This document shows, piece by piece, positions 49,275-58,051 of a stretch of 64,000 nt of DNA. Where the stretch lies: positions 806,001 to 870,000 of the forward strand of contig JAUIJE010000001.1 in the NCBI GenBank assembly GCA_030431455.1, in the 5' to 3' direction. The stretch comes from a bacterium. Its GTDB lineage: Bacteria; Myxococcota; UBA727; JAUIJE01. The notes under the pieces are model-generated. The model did not search any database and had not been told where the DNA came from. It was given only the letters and a program-made list of their open reading frames with translations. Position numbers and translations under genes: made by a program. Position 1 is the stretch's first letter. Every line of letters begins with the position of its first letter.

Positions 49275-49287
49275 CCACCGCGCGCGC

Positions 49288-49857
49288 CTAAGCGAGACGC
49301 TCGACCCACGCGCCCCCCGCGACGTAGCGCTGGTGCAGGTTCCCGGCCCAGAGCTCGATGCTGCCGTCGACGGCGTGTTCCACCGCCGCCTCGAACGCCC
49401 GCTCAAAGCCCACGCAGTCCACGGGGAGCTTGAGATCGAGGTCGAGGGACGCGGACTTCGGCTCGACGGTCCAACTCTCTCGTCCAAAAAACTCGGTGTA
49501 GGCGTTCGCGTCGAAGGCAGCCAAGGCCTTGTTGCGCCCCGCCGCGCTCTTGAACGTGAGGGAGCCGGCGGCGCGGAGGGAGCCATCCCAGTCCGCGGCC
49601 AGCCGCACTGGCCGAAACGAAATCTCCGCCGCCTCGGGGAGCGCGAGGTGTTGCCCCAACGCCTCGGCGATGCGCGCGCGGTGAAACTTGGCGTACCGCG
49701 CCTGCTCGCCCTTGAGGTCGGGCTTGGAGAACTCGTTGAAGCTGGCGGTCACGGTTCGGACCAGCATCGTCTTGGACGCGCCCGGGGGCGCGTAGCCGCA
49801 CAGATCGCGAAGTTGTTTGTTCTTGAGCTTGTTCAGGTTGGGAACCACTGACGTCAT
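49288..49857 (-). CDS. Uncharacterised protein
   Basis: A 189-residue soluble protein of unknown family. The N-terminus has a helical KLKNKQLRDLCGY segment, then ASKTMLVRTVTASFNEF; the C-terminal half alternates beta strands (AAEISFRPVRLAADWDGSL, SASLDLDLKLP) and ends in SIELWAGNLHQRYVAGGAW. GGAGG precedes ATG 49857. It is convergent with glmM, 13 bp from its stop. No catalytic motif seen. Confidence 0.72.
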   Translation of the reverse strand: MTSVVPNLNKLKNKQLRDLCGYAPPGASKTMLVRTVTASFNEFSKPDLKGEQARYAKFHRARIAEALGQHLALPEAAEISFRPVRLAADWDGSLRAAGSLTFKSAAGRNKALAAFDANAYTEFFGRESWTVEPKSASLDLDLKLPVDCVGFERAFEAAVEHAVDGSIELWAGNLHQRYVAGGAWVERLA

Positions 49858-49948
49858 CTTGAGCCTCCAGCGCGAAGCCTAGGGCGAAGGCCGGGGGCCC
49901 ACCCCTGAAAACCCTGGAGCACGTCTGAAGGAGCGCCTTGAGCCGGCT

Positions 49949-52129
49949 CTAGCCCTTGAAGAACCGGCCGAGACCGCCGGACTTTTTCTGGCTGTCCTCG
50001 ATGGCTTTGTTGACCCGGCGCAGCGCGCTGGTGGCGCCCCCGTGCCGGTCGTTGAGCTTGAGGGTCCGCCGGAAGAAGTTGCGGGCCGCGCTCATGTCGC
50101 CCATCTCCATCGCCACCCGTCCCGCGAAGTAGGTGATGTCGGGGACGCCGGCCATCTGGGCCCCGATGCGGCCGAGCTCGTTGACCAGCCGTTTGCCTTC
50201 GCGCGGGTCGCGCCGCCCCCACCAGTTCGCGTAGTCGTGGTAGGCCTTCCACTCGTTGTTGCCCGGGTTCACCTCGACGCAGGTGGCGAGCAGGCGCACC
50301 GCCCCTGCCATCTCCCCGCGCGCGACCAACGTCTTGGCTTTGGCGAAGTCGTTTTCGGCCTCGAGGATGGCGGCGATGTCGGTGGACATCCCGTCCTCTT
50401 CCATCTTGCGCGCGGCGTCGTACTCGGCGCGTTTGCCGTCGTTGGACAGGGTGCTGTGGGCGTCCTGGATGAGGGCGAACAAGGTGTCGAGCGCCCCCGC
50501 GGCGTTGCCGAGGTGGAGGCCGGCGAAGCTGTCGGTGTGGTACTCGCGGGCGAGGTTGAAGTAGGCCTTCTTGATTTGCGCCCCATCGGCGGTGGCGGGC
50601 ACACCGAGCACCTCGTAGTGGTCCTTGTCGTCGAGGGCGGCGAGCTTGTCGAGGATCTTCTGGCGCGCGGCCTGCTCCTCGGGCGAGAACGCTTGGCCCT
50701 CATCGGAGCGCGCCTCTTGGACGACCGCCCGGGTCGAGCTGCGCCGGGGCATGGTCGGGCCGCCCACCGGTGCGCCCTCGTCGGAGAACACGTGGCCGCC
50801 AGGGCCCGCGGTCGGTTGGGCTTGGTGGCTCGTGGGCCGCGAAGCGGGCTGGGGTCGCGAGCCCTCCTGGGGCGGGGCCGGCCGGGGCGCAGCGGGCTCT
50901 TGCGCGGCGGGCCTTTGCGCGGCGGGCGGTTGCGCGGGCCGGGCGGCCTGGGACGCCACCTGGGCGGTCTGGTTCGCGTCCATGGTGATGGCCTCGGTCG
51001 AGGCCATCACCGCCTCGGTGGACATCAGCAGGTACGCCTGGCGCATGCGGGCCACGCGCTCGCCCCCGTCGCGCGCGGCGGAGAGCATCTGGGCGACCGT
51101 GGCCCGGCCGTTGATGGCGCGCACCATCGAGTCTGAGCCACACGCGGCCTCGATGAAGGCGGTGACCTCGGCCCAGTTTTTTCCGGGGGCGAGGCGCAGG
51201 GGGCCGCGCGGCATGACGTGTGGTTCGAGCTCGGTGTCGGTCGCGGTCCGGAGCCCGACTTTGACCGCGTCGAGCAGCGAGGTCGGGGCGCCGGGCACGA
51301 CCTTGTTGAACTCGTCGGTGTCGGTCCAGCGAAACGAGCCCGACGCGGCGATGAGGTAGCTGACCACGCGCGGAATGACCGCCCGGTAGGCGTTTTTGAT
51401 TTGGTCTTTTGTGATCCAGTCCTCGGTGCGCAGCACGTCGTACAGGCCGCGCCCACGCTCAACGCAGAGGTCGATGAGCTTTTGGTACATCTCCGAGGTC
51501 AGGATGCCGCGGCGGATGAGCTCCACCCCGACGTTGATGTTGGGGGCGTTGCATTGGGCCATGGTCGCCCGCCCCCGAAACACAAACACGCGGCCGCGCC
51601 GCGGGCCGAACACGTCGAGAATGCCGGTGTGGCTCTCCCGGGCCGCCCGCCACAGAAGGTGGATGACCGGGCTCTCGAGCAGGCCGCCTTGGCCGGGCAT
51701 GGGCCGCTTTTCGGCGGCGGCGGCGGTGGCGGCGGCGGGCGCGGCTTGGGCCGAGAGGATGCGCTCGATCTCGGCCACGAGTTTGTCGGGGCCGAACGGC
51801 TTGGCCAAGAATGCCTGGGCATTGTGTTGGTTGAACGCCTCGTCCTGGTGCTCTTTGGACTTGAACACCCCGCTGATGAACACCACCGGGCTTTGCACCT
51901 GGCGCGCCCGGAGCCCGATGGCGACGTCGAAACCCTGCTTTTTCGGCAACAACAGGTCGAGCACGATCACGTCGGGCATCGCCGCGCCGCTCTGCTTCAC
52001 CGCGTCGATGTGGTCGAGCGCCTCCGCCCCGTTGGCGAAGGGCAACACATCGAACCCCTCCTGGGTGAGGGCCGCGGCCAGCGTTCCCCGGAGGTTGGTG
52101 TCGTCGTCAGCGAGGAGAATCGAGGGCAT
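49949..52129 (-). CDS. Response regulator with DUF4388, J-domain-like and TPR-like regions
   Basis: A 726-residue signalling protein. Residues 1-125 are a receiver domain (ADDD at 7-10, phosphoacceptor Asp58 in VIVLDLLLP, Lys110 in FLAKPFG). About 145-300 is DUF4388, a domain typical of myxobacterial and cyanobacterial regulators. A Pro/Ala/Gln-rich linker spans 380-450. About 503-575 is a DnaJ J-domain (HYEVLGVPATADGAQIKKAYFNLAREYH), but the catalytic HPD is HTD at 531-533, so Hsp70 stimulation may be lost or altered. The tail has TPR-like helices. No partner histidine kinase is nearby. Confidence 0.88.
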   Translation of the reverse strand: MPSILLADDDTNLRGTLAAALTQEGFDVLPFANGAEALDHIDAVKQSGAAMPDVIVLDLLLPKKQGFDVAIGLRARQVQSPVVFISGVFKSKEHQDEAFNQHNAQAFLAKPFGPDKLVAEIERILSAQAAPAAATAAAAEKRPMPGQGGLLESPVIHLLWRAARESHTGILDVFGPRRGRVFVFRGRATMAQCNAPNINVGVELIRRGILTSEMYQKLIDLCVERGRGLYDVLRTEDWITKDQIKNAYRAVIPRVVSYLIAASGSFRWTDTDEFNKVVPGAPTSLLDAVKVGLRTATDTELEPHVMPRGPLRLAPGKNWAEVTAFIEAACGSDSMVRAINGRATVAQMLSAARDGGERVARMRQAYLLMSTEAVMASTEAITMDANQTAQVASQAARPAQPPAAQRPAAQEPAAPRPAPPQEGSRPQPASRPTSHQAQPTAGPGGHVFSDEGAPVGGPTMPRRSSTRAVVQEARSDEGQAFSPEEQAARQKILDKLAALDDKDHYEVLGVPATADGAQIKKAYFNLAREYHTDSFAGLHLGNAAGALDTLFALIQDAHSTLSNDGKRAEYDAARKMEEDGMSTDIAAILEAENDFAKAKTLVARGEMAGAVRLLATCVEVNPGNNEWKAYHDYANWWGRRDPREGKRLVNELGRIGAQMAGVPDITYFAGRVAMEMGDMSAARNFFRRTLKLNDRHGGATSALRRVNKAIEDSQKKSGGLGRFFKG

Positions 52130-52159
52130 GCGGGCTCGACTGTAGCAGAATCGCCCGCC

Positions 52160-54745
52160 TCAGCGGGTTTGCACCACGACCGGAGACAGCGCGAGCGGGC
52201 GCTGGGACAACAGGGCCTCGGCCACGTCAGGGTCGACCCCGAGGAGGAACTTGGTGGTCTGCGAGACGCTGTCCGCGGTCGCGTTGGTCCCCGCCACCAC
52301 CCGGACCGCGCTCGACAGCCGGCTGGTGATTTCGTCGTCGCCGCTGAGCACCGAATACTCGACCTCGTCGGCGGACAGCCCGGACAGTTCGCGGGCCCGG
52401 GCGAGGGCGGCGTCGAGCCCCCCCAGGGTGTCGACCAGCCCGTGCCCCTTGGCCTCGACCCCGGTCCAGACCCGGCCGCCGGCCACCGCGCGCAGCTTTT
52501 TGTCGTCGGTGCCGCGGCCCTCCTTGATCGCGGTCAAGAACCGTTCGTAAATCCAATCGACCTGTTTTTCGGCCGCTTGGCGCTCGGACTCGGACAGCCC
52601 GCGCAGGAGGTTGGGGCCGGGGTTGGCCCCGCGGTTGATTTCATATCCGTGCACGCCGACGTCGGAGGCGAGCCGCTCCGCGTTGAACATCAAGGAGAAC
52701 ACGCCGATCGACCCGGTGATGGTCTGCGGCTCGGCGAAGATCTCTTGGGCCCCCGCGGCCACGTAGTACCCGCCGCTGGCCGCGACGTCGCCCATGGAGG
52801 CGATGACGGGCTTTTCCTCGCGCAGGTCCATCACCGCGTGCCAAATCAGGTCCGAGGCGAGGGCGTCCCCGCCGGGGGAGTCGATGCGCAACACCACCGC
52901 CTTGACCTCGGAGTCCTTCTTCGCCGCCCGCAACGCTTCGATGATGGTGTTGGCGGCGGCGCCGCCCCCTCCGTCGAGGAGGGGAATGCCCCCGCCCCCG
53001 CTCATGGAGATGGTGCCGCTGACGGGGATGATCGCGATCCGGTTGGGGTCGGACCACCGGTCCTTGCGCCGGGCGTCGTCGAGGTAGCTGTCGTCGAGGC
53101 TGGGTTTGCCGATGCCCTCGAAGTCGCTTTCGATCAGGCTGGGCACCTCCGAGAAGTAGCCGATGCCGTCGACGATGTTGGCCCGCCGCGCGTCCTCGGC
53201 GTTGAGGCCGCCTTTGTCGATCAGGGCTTTGACCTTCTCCGGGCTCAAGTTGCGGCCGGCGGCGAGACCTTCGACCAGCCGGCCAAAGAGCACGTCGAGG
53301 AGGGCGTTCTCGACTTCGAGTTCAGCGGCATTGGGTTCGTCGGCGATGAAGGTCTGGGGCGCGGACTTGTACTCCCCCGCGGTGATGGCCTGGGCTTGGA
53401 GGCCAAACCGGTCGAGCGCGCTTTTGACGTACATCAACTGCACCGAGATGCCGTCGAGGGAGAGCGCCGCGGCCGGGGACATATAGATCTTGTCCGCGGC
53501 GGCGGCGAGGTAGACCGCCTCGTCCCCGCCCCCGTCGAGGTGCACCACCACGCGTTTGCCCGCGGCGCGCAGCTTGAGCACCAGGCCGCGCAGCTCCTCG
53601 ATGCGGCCCCAGCCCAGGGACAGACCGGACAGGCGGAGCACCACGCCCTCGACGCCCTCGTCGCGGGAGGCCTTCTCCAGGCCGTGCATCACCTCGAGGG
53701 GCGAGGTCTGGCCCGCGAACACCTCCTCGATGATGTTGTCCGCGTCGTTGGGGGGCACCCCGGCCCCGGTGAGGGTGAGGGTGATCCAATGGGAGAACGT
53801 GGGAATGACGCTGTCGAACTCCTCGACGGAGAACCGGGCGAACGCCCCCATCGTGCCCTGCACGGTGTTCGCGCTGAGGTTGGTGCTGGAGGTGGTGCCG
53901 ATGTCGCCGAGCAACAGCGCGCCGAGGTGCCCGGTGTTGACCTCGATGCCGGCGCCCACGCGGGCCAGGGGCAGCGACTGGAAGGACCAATCAAATTGCT
54001 CGGCCATGACCCCGGCGTAGAGGACCCCGCCGAGGGCTTGCAGCTTGACATTGGCAGAGGGGAGCAGGCGGCCCTGGGAGAACGCGGCGTTGGTGAAGAG
54101 GTTGGGGTGACCGGCTTCGAAGCGGACGTCGGTGCCGACGGTGAGGTACTTGCCGAACGGGCGGAGGCTCACCCCCGCGCGCATCTTGCTCGCTTCGTCG
54201 AGCTTGACCGCGCCGAGGTTCTCGAAGGCAAAACCCATCGAGAGCCACGACAAGGGCCGGATTTGAAACCCCATGTCCCCGAGGAAGCGCACCGCGCCGG
54301 GACCTTGGTTGGGGTCGAGCGAGGTAAAGGTGTGCAGCTGGGTGCCGATGGCGAGGGTGCGGTCAAACCGAAACGCCATCGTGAACGAGTTGGTGAACAT
54401 CGGCGTGGCCCCGAACGCGGTGGGCACCACGTATTGGGCCGCGCCCCCGAGGGCGAAGCCTTCGACGGGGCTGAACGCCGACTGCAACAACAGGCGATGC
54501 CGTGGCCGCGCCCCGATGCCGAACTCGCCGGAGTAGCCGCCCACCACCTGCAGGGCGTCGACGAACGCCAAGCCCGCGGGGTTGCTGTGCATCGCCCAGG
54601 TGTCGTCGACCGCGGCGGTCTGGGCGTAAGGGGTGATGGTGCCGGTGAGGCCGTGGGGGATGCCTTGGGCGAGGGCCGCGGAAGACCCCAGCGCGACGAA
54701 GGCGGCGAACAGTCCAGGGAGCAGACGCTTCATGACCGAACTCAT
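52160..54745 (-). CDS. sppA: SppA-family signal peptide peptidase with N-terminal barrel-like domain
   Basis: An 861-residue protein. After a signal peptide (ending ALA-Q near 27), residues 28-310 resemble an outer-membrane barrel of the FadL/PorV type (TWAMHSNPAGLAFVDAL, amphipathic strands such as FTMAFRFDRTLAIGTQLHTF). About 335-850 is a tandem-domain SppA: general base Lys460 in GEYKSAPQTF and nucleophile Ser657 in GDVAASGGYYVA, 197 residues apart as in E. coli SppA. ATG 54733 is an alternative start with the same signal. The fusion suggests an SppA-type serine protease at the outer membrane rather than the inner one. Confidence 0.88.
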   Translation of the reverse strand: MSSVMKRLLPGLFAAFVALGSSAALAQGIPHGLTGTITPYAQTAAVDDTWAMHSNPAGLAFVDALQVVGGYSGEFGIGARPRHRLLLQSAFSPVEGFALGGAAQYVVPTAFGATPMFTNSFTMAFRFDRTLAIGTQLHTFTSLDPNQGPGAVRFLGDMGFQIRPLSWLSMGFAFENLGAVKLDEASKMRAGVSLRPFGKYLTVGTDVRFEAGHPNLFTNAAFSQGRLLPSANVKLQALGGVLYAGVMAEQFDWSFQSLPLARVGAGIEVNTGHLGALLLGDIGTTSSTNLSANTVQGTMGAFARFSVEEFDSVIPTFSHWITLTLTGAGVPPNDADNIIEEVFAGQTSPLEVMHGLEKASRDEGVEGVVLRLSGLSLGWGRIEELRGLVLKLRAAGKRVVVHLDGGGDEAVYLAAAADKIYMSPAAALSLDGISVQLMYVKSALDRFGLQAQAITAGEYKSAPQTFIADEPNAAELEVENALLDVLFGRLVEGLAAGRNLSPEKVKALIDKGGLNAEDARRANIVDGIGYFSEVPSLIESDFEGIGKPSLDDSYLDDARRKDRWSDPNRIAIIPVSGTISMSGGGGIPLLDGGGGAAANTIIEALRAAKKDSEVKAVVLRIDSPGGDALASDLIWHAVMDLREEKPVIASMGDVAASGGYYVAAGAQEIFAEPQTITGSIGVFSLMFNAERLASDVGVHGYEINRGANPGPNLLRGLSESERQAAEKQVDWIYERFLTAIKEGRGTDDKKLRAVAGGRVWTGVEAKGHGLVDTLGGLDAALARARELSGLSADEVEYSVLSGDDEITSRLSSAVRVVAGTNATADSVSQTTKFLLGVDPDVAEALLSQRPLALSPVVVQTR

Positions 54746-54832
54746 AACCCACTTTCCCGCTCGTGCGGTGGACGATCCGTGGACCGGGGCGGGGCGTCCG
54801 CGCCGCACCCTGGGGCGAGGCCCAGCGGCGGG

Positions 54833-55372
54833 CTACAGGCCTTCTGCGAGGTCTAGGATCTTCTGGCACGAACGCCAGTTGCGCGCGGTGGCGGCCACGC
54901 CGAGGGCTTTGTCGAGTCCCTTCACCATCGTGCTTTTCCCGATGCCGCCGGGACTCCAAAGGTACAGGGCGTGTTTGGCCAGGGTCGTTTGTTCGTCGAC
55001 GCGGGGGAGCGCGTCGACGGCTTTTTGGGCCGCCGCGGTCGGGGCCTTCTCCAAAAAGTACACATGCACCGCCTTGGGGTCGGCCGCCCCCTCGGCGCGG
55101 TACGGGCACGCGTCGAGCACCTTGCGGTAGGTGCCCAACGCCATCACCATCATCTGCGGGACCCAGCGGAAGTTGTTGCCGAACTCGTCGACCAGCGCCT
55201 GCCGGTAGCGCCCCGCCGACTGACCGGTCTCGACCACGAGGTTGCCGCTTTGGATGTAGGTGGCGGCTTGGGTCGCCCCCACCGCCTCGGCCATGCCGCG
55301 CAGGTCCGCCATCTGGATGCGGTGGTGGCCGCCGACGTTGATGCCGCGAAGAAGCACGATCAACTTGGCCAT
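54833..55372 (-). CDS. DUF1697 family protein
   Basis: A 179-residue protein of the widespread DUF1697 family, whose biochemical role is not known. KLIVLLRGINVGGHHRIQM, then GATQAATYIQSGNLV and the late NWRSCQKILDLA are family motifs, and the length is normal. It sits 31 bp after the selenoprotein gene on the same strand and may be co-transcribed with it. Confidence 0.9.
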   Translation of the reverse strand: MAKLIVLLRGINVGGHHRIQMADLRGMAEAVGATQAATYIQSGNLVVETGQSAGRYRQALVDEFGNNFRWVPQMMVMALGTYRKVLDACPYRAEGAADPKAVHVYFLEKAPTAAAQKAVDALPRVDEQTTLAKHALYLWSPGGIGKSTMVKGLDKALGVAATARNWRSCQKILDLAEGL

Positions 55373-55403
55373 CGGTGCCTTTCGTCTCGGGCGGCTCGCC
55401 CCG

Positions 55404-55748
55404 TCAGCGCAGGGCGTCGAAGCCGCCGGGGGGAAAGCCGACGAACAGCGCCTGGCCCTGGCGCAGGGTGGGAGCGCGGAGATTGCCGGTGGTGCCGAGC
55501 ATGTGGGAGAGCAGTTCTTCGTCGTCGGGCGCGGCCTTTTTCATCTCGAAGTGGAGCACGTTTTTGCCCTTGGCCACGTATATGTCCCGGGCCGCGCGTG
55601 CCAATGACAATGCATCGGCCCGCTGCAGTTTGCGGCTGGCCGGGACCTGCTCGACGATCTCGTATTGGTTTTGCGCAAGAAACTCCTGCGCTCGTTTGCA
55701 GCCCGTTCAACCTGAGCGGTGGTAGTACCAGTCGATTTTCTTCGCCAC
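55404..55748 (-). CDS. ArsC-family selenoprotein with in-frame TGA (UxxC)
   Basis: A 114-residue thioredoxin-fold protein of the ArsC/Spx type. It starts at GTG 55748 behind GAGGAGG, begins MAKKIDWYYHRSG, then has TGA at 55709-55707 followed by TGCKRAQEFLAQ. If the TGA is read as selenocysteine (residue 14) the motif is UTGC, with Sec in place of the first redox Cys. The frame then stays open to a normal TGA at 55404 and reads a coherent protein (VAKGKNVLHFEMKK, NLRAPTLRQGQALFVGF). A SECIS-type hairpin follows the TGA. Conventional calling yields only the downstream fragment. An ArsC-family (seleno)protein group is known, so the call is strong. Likely a redox enzyme; substrate unknown. Confidence 0.9.
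55673..55691 (-). promoter_or_regulatory. Bacterial SECIS element in the ArsC-like selenoprotein mRNA
   Basis: Fifteen bases after the TGA, GCGCAGGA and TCTTGCGC pair as an eight-pair stem (one G-U) with loop GTT. The loop begins with G, and its distance from the TGA (23 bases) falls in the range accepted for bacterial SECIS hairpins that bind SelB. This is what allows a ribosome to insert selenocysteine. Confidence 0.75.
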
Positions 55749-55802
55749 GTCGTCCTCCTCGTCACACCGGGGACGGCTCGTCCCGGTCACACATTGAACG
55801 TT

Positions 55803-56906
55803 CTACACATTGAACTTGAAGTGCATGACGTCGCCGTCGCGCACCACGTACTCCTTGCCCTCGAGCCGCAGCTTGCCCGCCTCGCGGGCCTTGGCCTCGC
55901 CGCCCAGAGACACGAAGTCCTCCCACCAAATCACCTCGGCCTTGATGAACCCACGCTCGAAGTCGGAGTGAATCACCCCCGCGGCCTGGGGCGCCTTGGC
56001 CCCGGCGGGGATCGTCCAAGCGCGGACCTCTTTTTTGCCCGCGGTGAGATAAGTCTGCAGACCCAATAGGGCATAGCCAGCGCGAATCAGGCGGTCGAGC
56101 CCGGACTCCTCCAGGCCGAGGCTCTCCAAGAACTCCTTTTTCTCCTCCTCGTCGAGCTCGGCGATCTCGGCCTCGATCTTGGCGCAGATCGGGATCACTT
56201 GGTCATCGCGTTCGGCCGCGATCTTGTGCAGCTCGGCGAGGTGCGGGTTGGTCGCGGGGTCGAAGCCGTCCTCGTCGACGTTGCCCACAAACAGCGTGGG
56301 CTTCACGGTGATGAGGTGCAGGTCGCGCATGATGACGCGGCTGTCGTCGTCGTCCCCGATGTCGAAGCTGCGCGCGGGGTGGCCCTTTTGCAGGTGGTCG
56401 AGGAGCCGCTCGGTCAGGGCCACGGCCTTTTTCTCCATCGGGTCCTGGCCGCGGGCCATTTTTTTGGCGCGTTCGTGACGCTTCTCGACCGTCTCGAGGT
56501 CCTTGAAGATGAGCTCGGTCTCGATGGTCTCCACGTCGCGCCGCGGGTTCACGTCGCCGTCGACGTGGGTCACGTTGTCGTCGGTGAAGCAGCGCACCAC
56601 GTGGCAAATCGCGTCCACATCACGGATGTGGGAGAGGAACTTGTTGCCCAGCCCTTCACCCTGCGAGGCGCCGCGCACCAGGCCGGCGATGTCGACGAAC
56701 CGAATGGAAGCGGGCACCACTTTTTCGGGGTCGACCACGTCGGCGAGGGCTTTGATGCGCGTGTCCGGCACGGACACGATGCCGACGTTCGGCTCGATGG
56801 TGCAGAACGGGTAGTTGGCCGACTCGGCCACCGCGTTCGACAAGCAGTTGAACAGGGTGCTCTTGCCCACGTTGGGCAGGCCGACGATTCCACACGAAAA
56901 ACCCAT
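55803..56906 (-). CDS. ychF: Redox-regulated ATPase YchF
   Basis: A 367-residue Obg-family P-loop protein that hydrolyses ATP rather than GTP. G1 is GLPNVGKST, G3 is DIAGLVRGASQGEGLGN, and the position of the usual NKxD is NVDE, consistent with the ATP preference known for YchF. The C-terminal TGS domain runs from about 280 (LQTYLTAGKKEVRAWTI) to the conserved end VVRDGDVMHFKFNV. It has roles in oxidative-stress and ribosome-related regulation in other bacteria. Confidence 0.96.
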   Translation of the reverse strand: MGFSCGIVGLPNVGKSTLFNCLSNAVAESANYPFCTIEPNVGIVSVPDTRIKALADVVDPEKVVPASIRFVDIAGLVRGASQGEGLGNKFLSHIRDVDAICHVVRCFTDDNVTHVDGDVNPRRDVETIETELIFKDLETVEKRHERAKKMARGQDPMEKKAVALTERLLDHLQKGHPARSFDIGDDDDSRVIMRDLHLITVKPTLFVGNVDEDGFDPATNPHLAELHKIAAERDDQVIPICAKIEAEIAELDEEEKKEFLESLGLEESGLDRLIRAGYALLGLQTYLTAGKKEVRAWTIPAGAKAPQAAGVIHSDFERGFIKAEVIWWEDFVSLGGEAKAREAGKLRLEGKEYVVRDGDVMHFKFNV

Positions 56907-57301
56907 GGCGGATGCTCCTGACGGATGGCTCTGTGCCTCGGTGGAACCGGTTTTTCAATTCGGTTCAGTCCCGGCACGCGCCCCTCTCGAAAACGCCGAC
57001 ATCACCGGGCACGGGTTGTGAAATACCTCCCGCGCCGACGGAGATTCCGCGGCCTCCCAGCGCGCGCCGTGCACGACGGGCGCAGGGGGCGTTGATCCCG
57101 CCGCCTCGACGAGAGGAGGCACCGCGGGGCGCGCCCGGACGGGGAAGGCTGGTCGGTGGGGGCGGGCCCTCCGGGCCCCCTCTCACTTTTCGCGCCGCCC
57201 GGCCCCATCTGCCCCGTTTCCGCGCAGATTCCCCCCGCCGGGAACAAATCTCTCGCCCCACCTTCCTTGACGGCCACCGCCTCCCTCGGCATCGCCCCTG
57301 C
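56907..57301 (+). other. Non-coding stretch between ychF and the SpoU gene
   Basis: These 395 bp separate two divergent genes. Weak open frames cross it but none has a ribosome site or family-like sequence. GC-rich short inverted pairs are present; promoters for both flanking genes are expected here but no consensus was identified. Confidence 0.4.
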
Positions 57302-57988
57302 GTGGACGCCACCCTCCGCTCCCGCCTGCGCCGCCTGATGGACGAGCACGCCCTCGGGCCCTACGTCTCCGAGCGGCGCAAAGACCGGATGCTCGACGTC
57401 ATCGGCGGCCGCCTCACGTCGGTCACGGTGGTGCTCGAAAACCTCTACGACCCCCACAACGTCTCTGCCGTGGTGCGCACGGCCGAAGGCTTTGGTTTGC
57501 ACCAGGTGCACGTGGTGGAGCAGCCCAACAAATACACGCGCTGCGCGGCGATTCTGCGCGGGTCGGATCGCTGGGTCGACATCGTGCGCCACGACGGGCT
57601 CAACCGCTGCCTGAGCGATCTCATGGCCGACGGCTACACCCTCGCGGTCGCCGACGTGGGCGAGGGCTGCGTGCCCGTTGAGAAGCTCGACGTGACCGGC
57701 AAGCTCGCGGTGGTCATGGGCAGCGAACGCGACGGCCTGTCCAAACGCGCCAAGCAGCTCGCCGACGTGCGGTTCACCATCCCCATGGCCGGGTTCACCG
57801 AGTCGTTCAACGTGTCGGTGTCGGCCGCGATCACCCTGTACGAGGTCACGCGCCGTCGACGGCAGCTGGCCACGGTGCCCGAGCTGACCGAGGCCCAACT
57901 CGCCGAACACCTCGTGCAGTGGATGCGCCGCTCGGTCAAAAACGCCGCCGACATCGAGGCGCGCGTGGCCCAAGAACAGCAAAGCTGA
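57302..57988 (+). CDS. SpoU-family rRNA/tRNA 2'-O-methyltransferase (TrmH-like)
   Basis: A 228-residue SPOUT methyltransferase. Motif 1 is LENLYDPHNVSAVVRTAEGFG, motif 2 VVMGSERDGLS and motif 3 FTIPMAGFTESFNVSVSAA, the arrangement of TrmH, which methylates G18 of tRNA. SPOUT enzymes use a knotted SAM site and act as dimers. GTG 57302 is used; ATG 57338 would be 12 codons shorter and is equally possible, since neither has a clear ribosome site. It is followed 63 bp later by mnmH, giving a small tRNA-modification group. Confidence 0.88.
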   Translation: MDATLRSRLRRLMDEHALGPYVSERRKDRMLDVIGGRLTSVTVVLENLYDPHNVSAVVRTAEGFGLHQVHVVEQPNKYTRCAAILRGSDRWVDIVRHDGLNRCLSDLMADGYTLAVADVGEGCVPVEKLDVTGKLAVVMGSERDGLSKRAKQLADVRFTIPMAGFTESFNVSVSAAITLYEVTRRRRQLATVPELTEAQLAEHLVQWMRRSVKNAADIEARVAQEQQS

Positions 57989-58051
57989 CGCGACGATGGG
58001 CCGCGGCCAAACGGGGCAGACAACGCCGCCCGGCTTCTCTACATTGCCCGC

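Noticed and set aside
55404-55610. A separate 68-residue gene starting at TTG 55610
   Set aside because: It is the downstream part of the selenoprotein frame; it lacks the redox motif and has no ribosome site.
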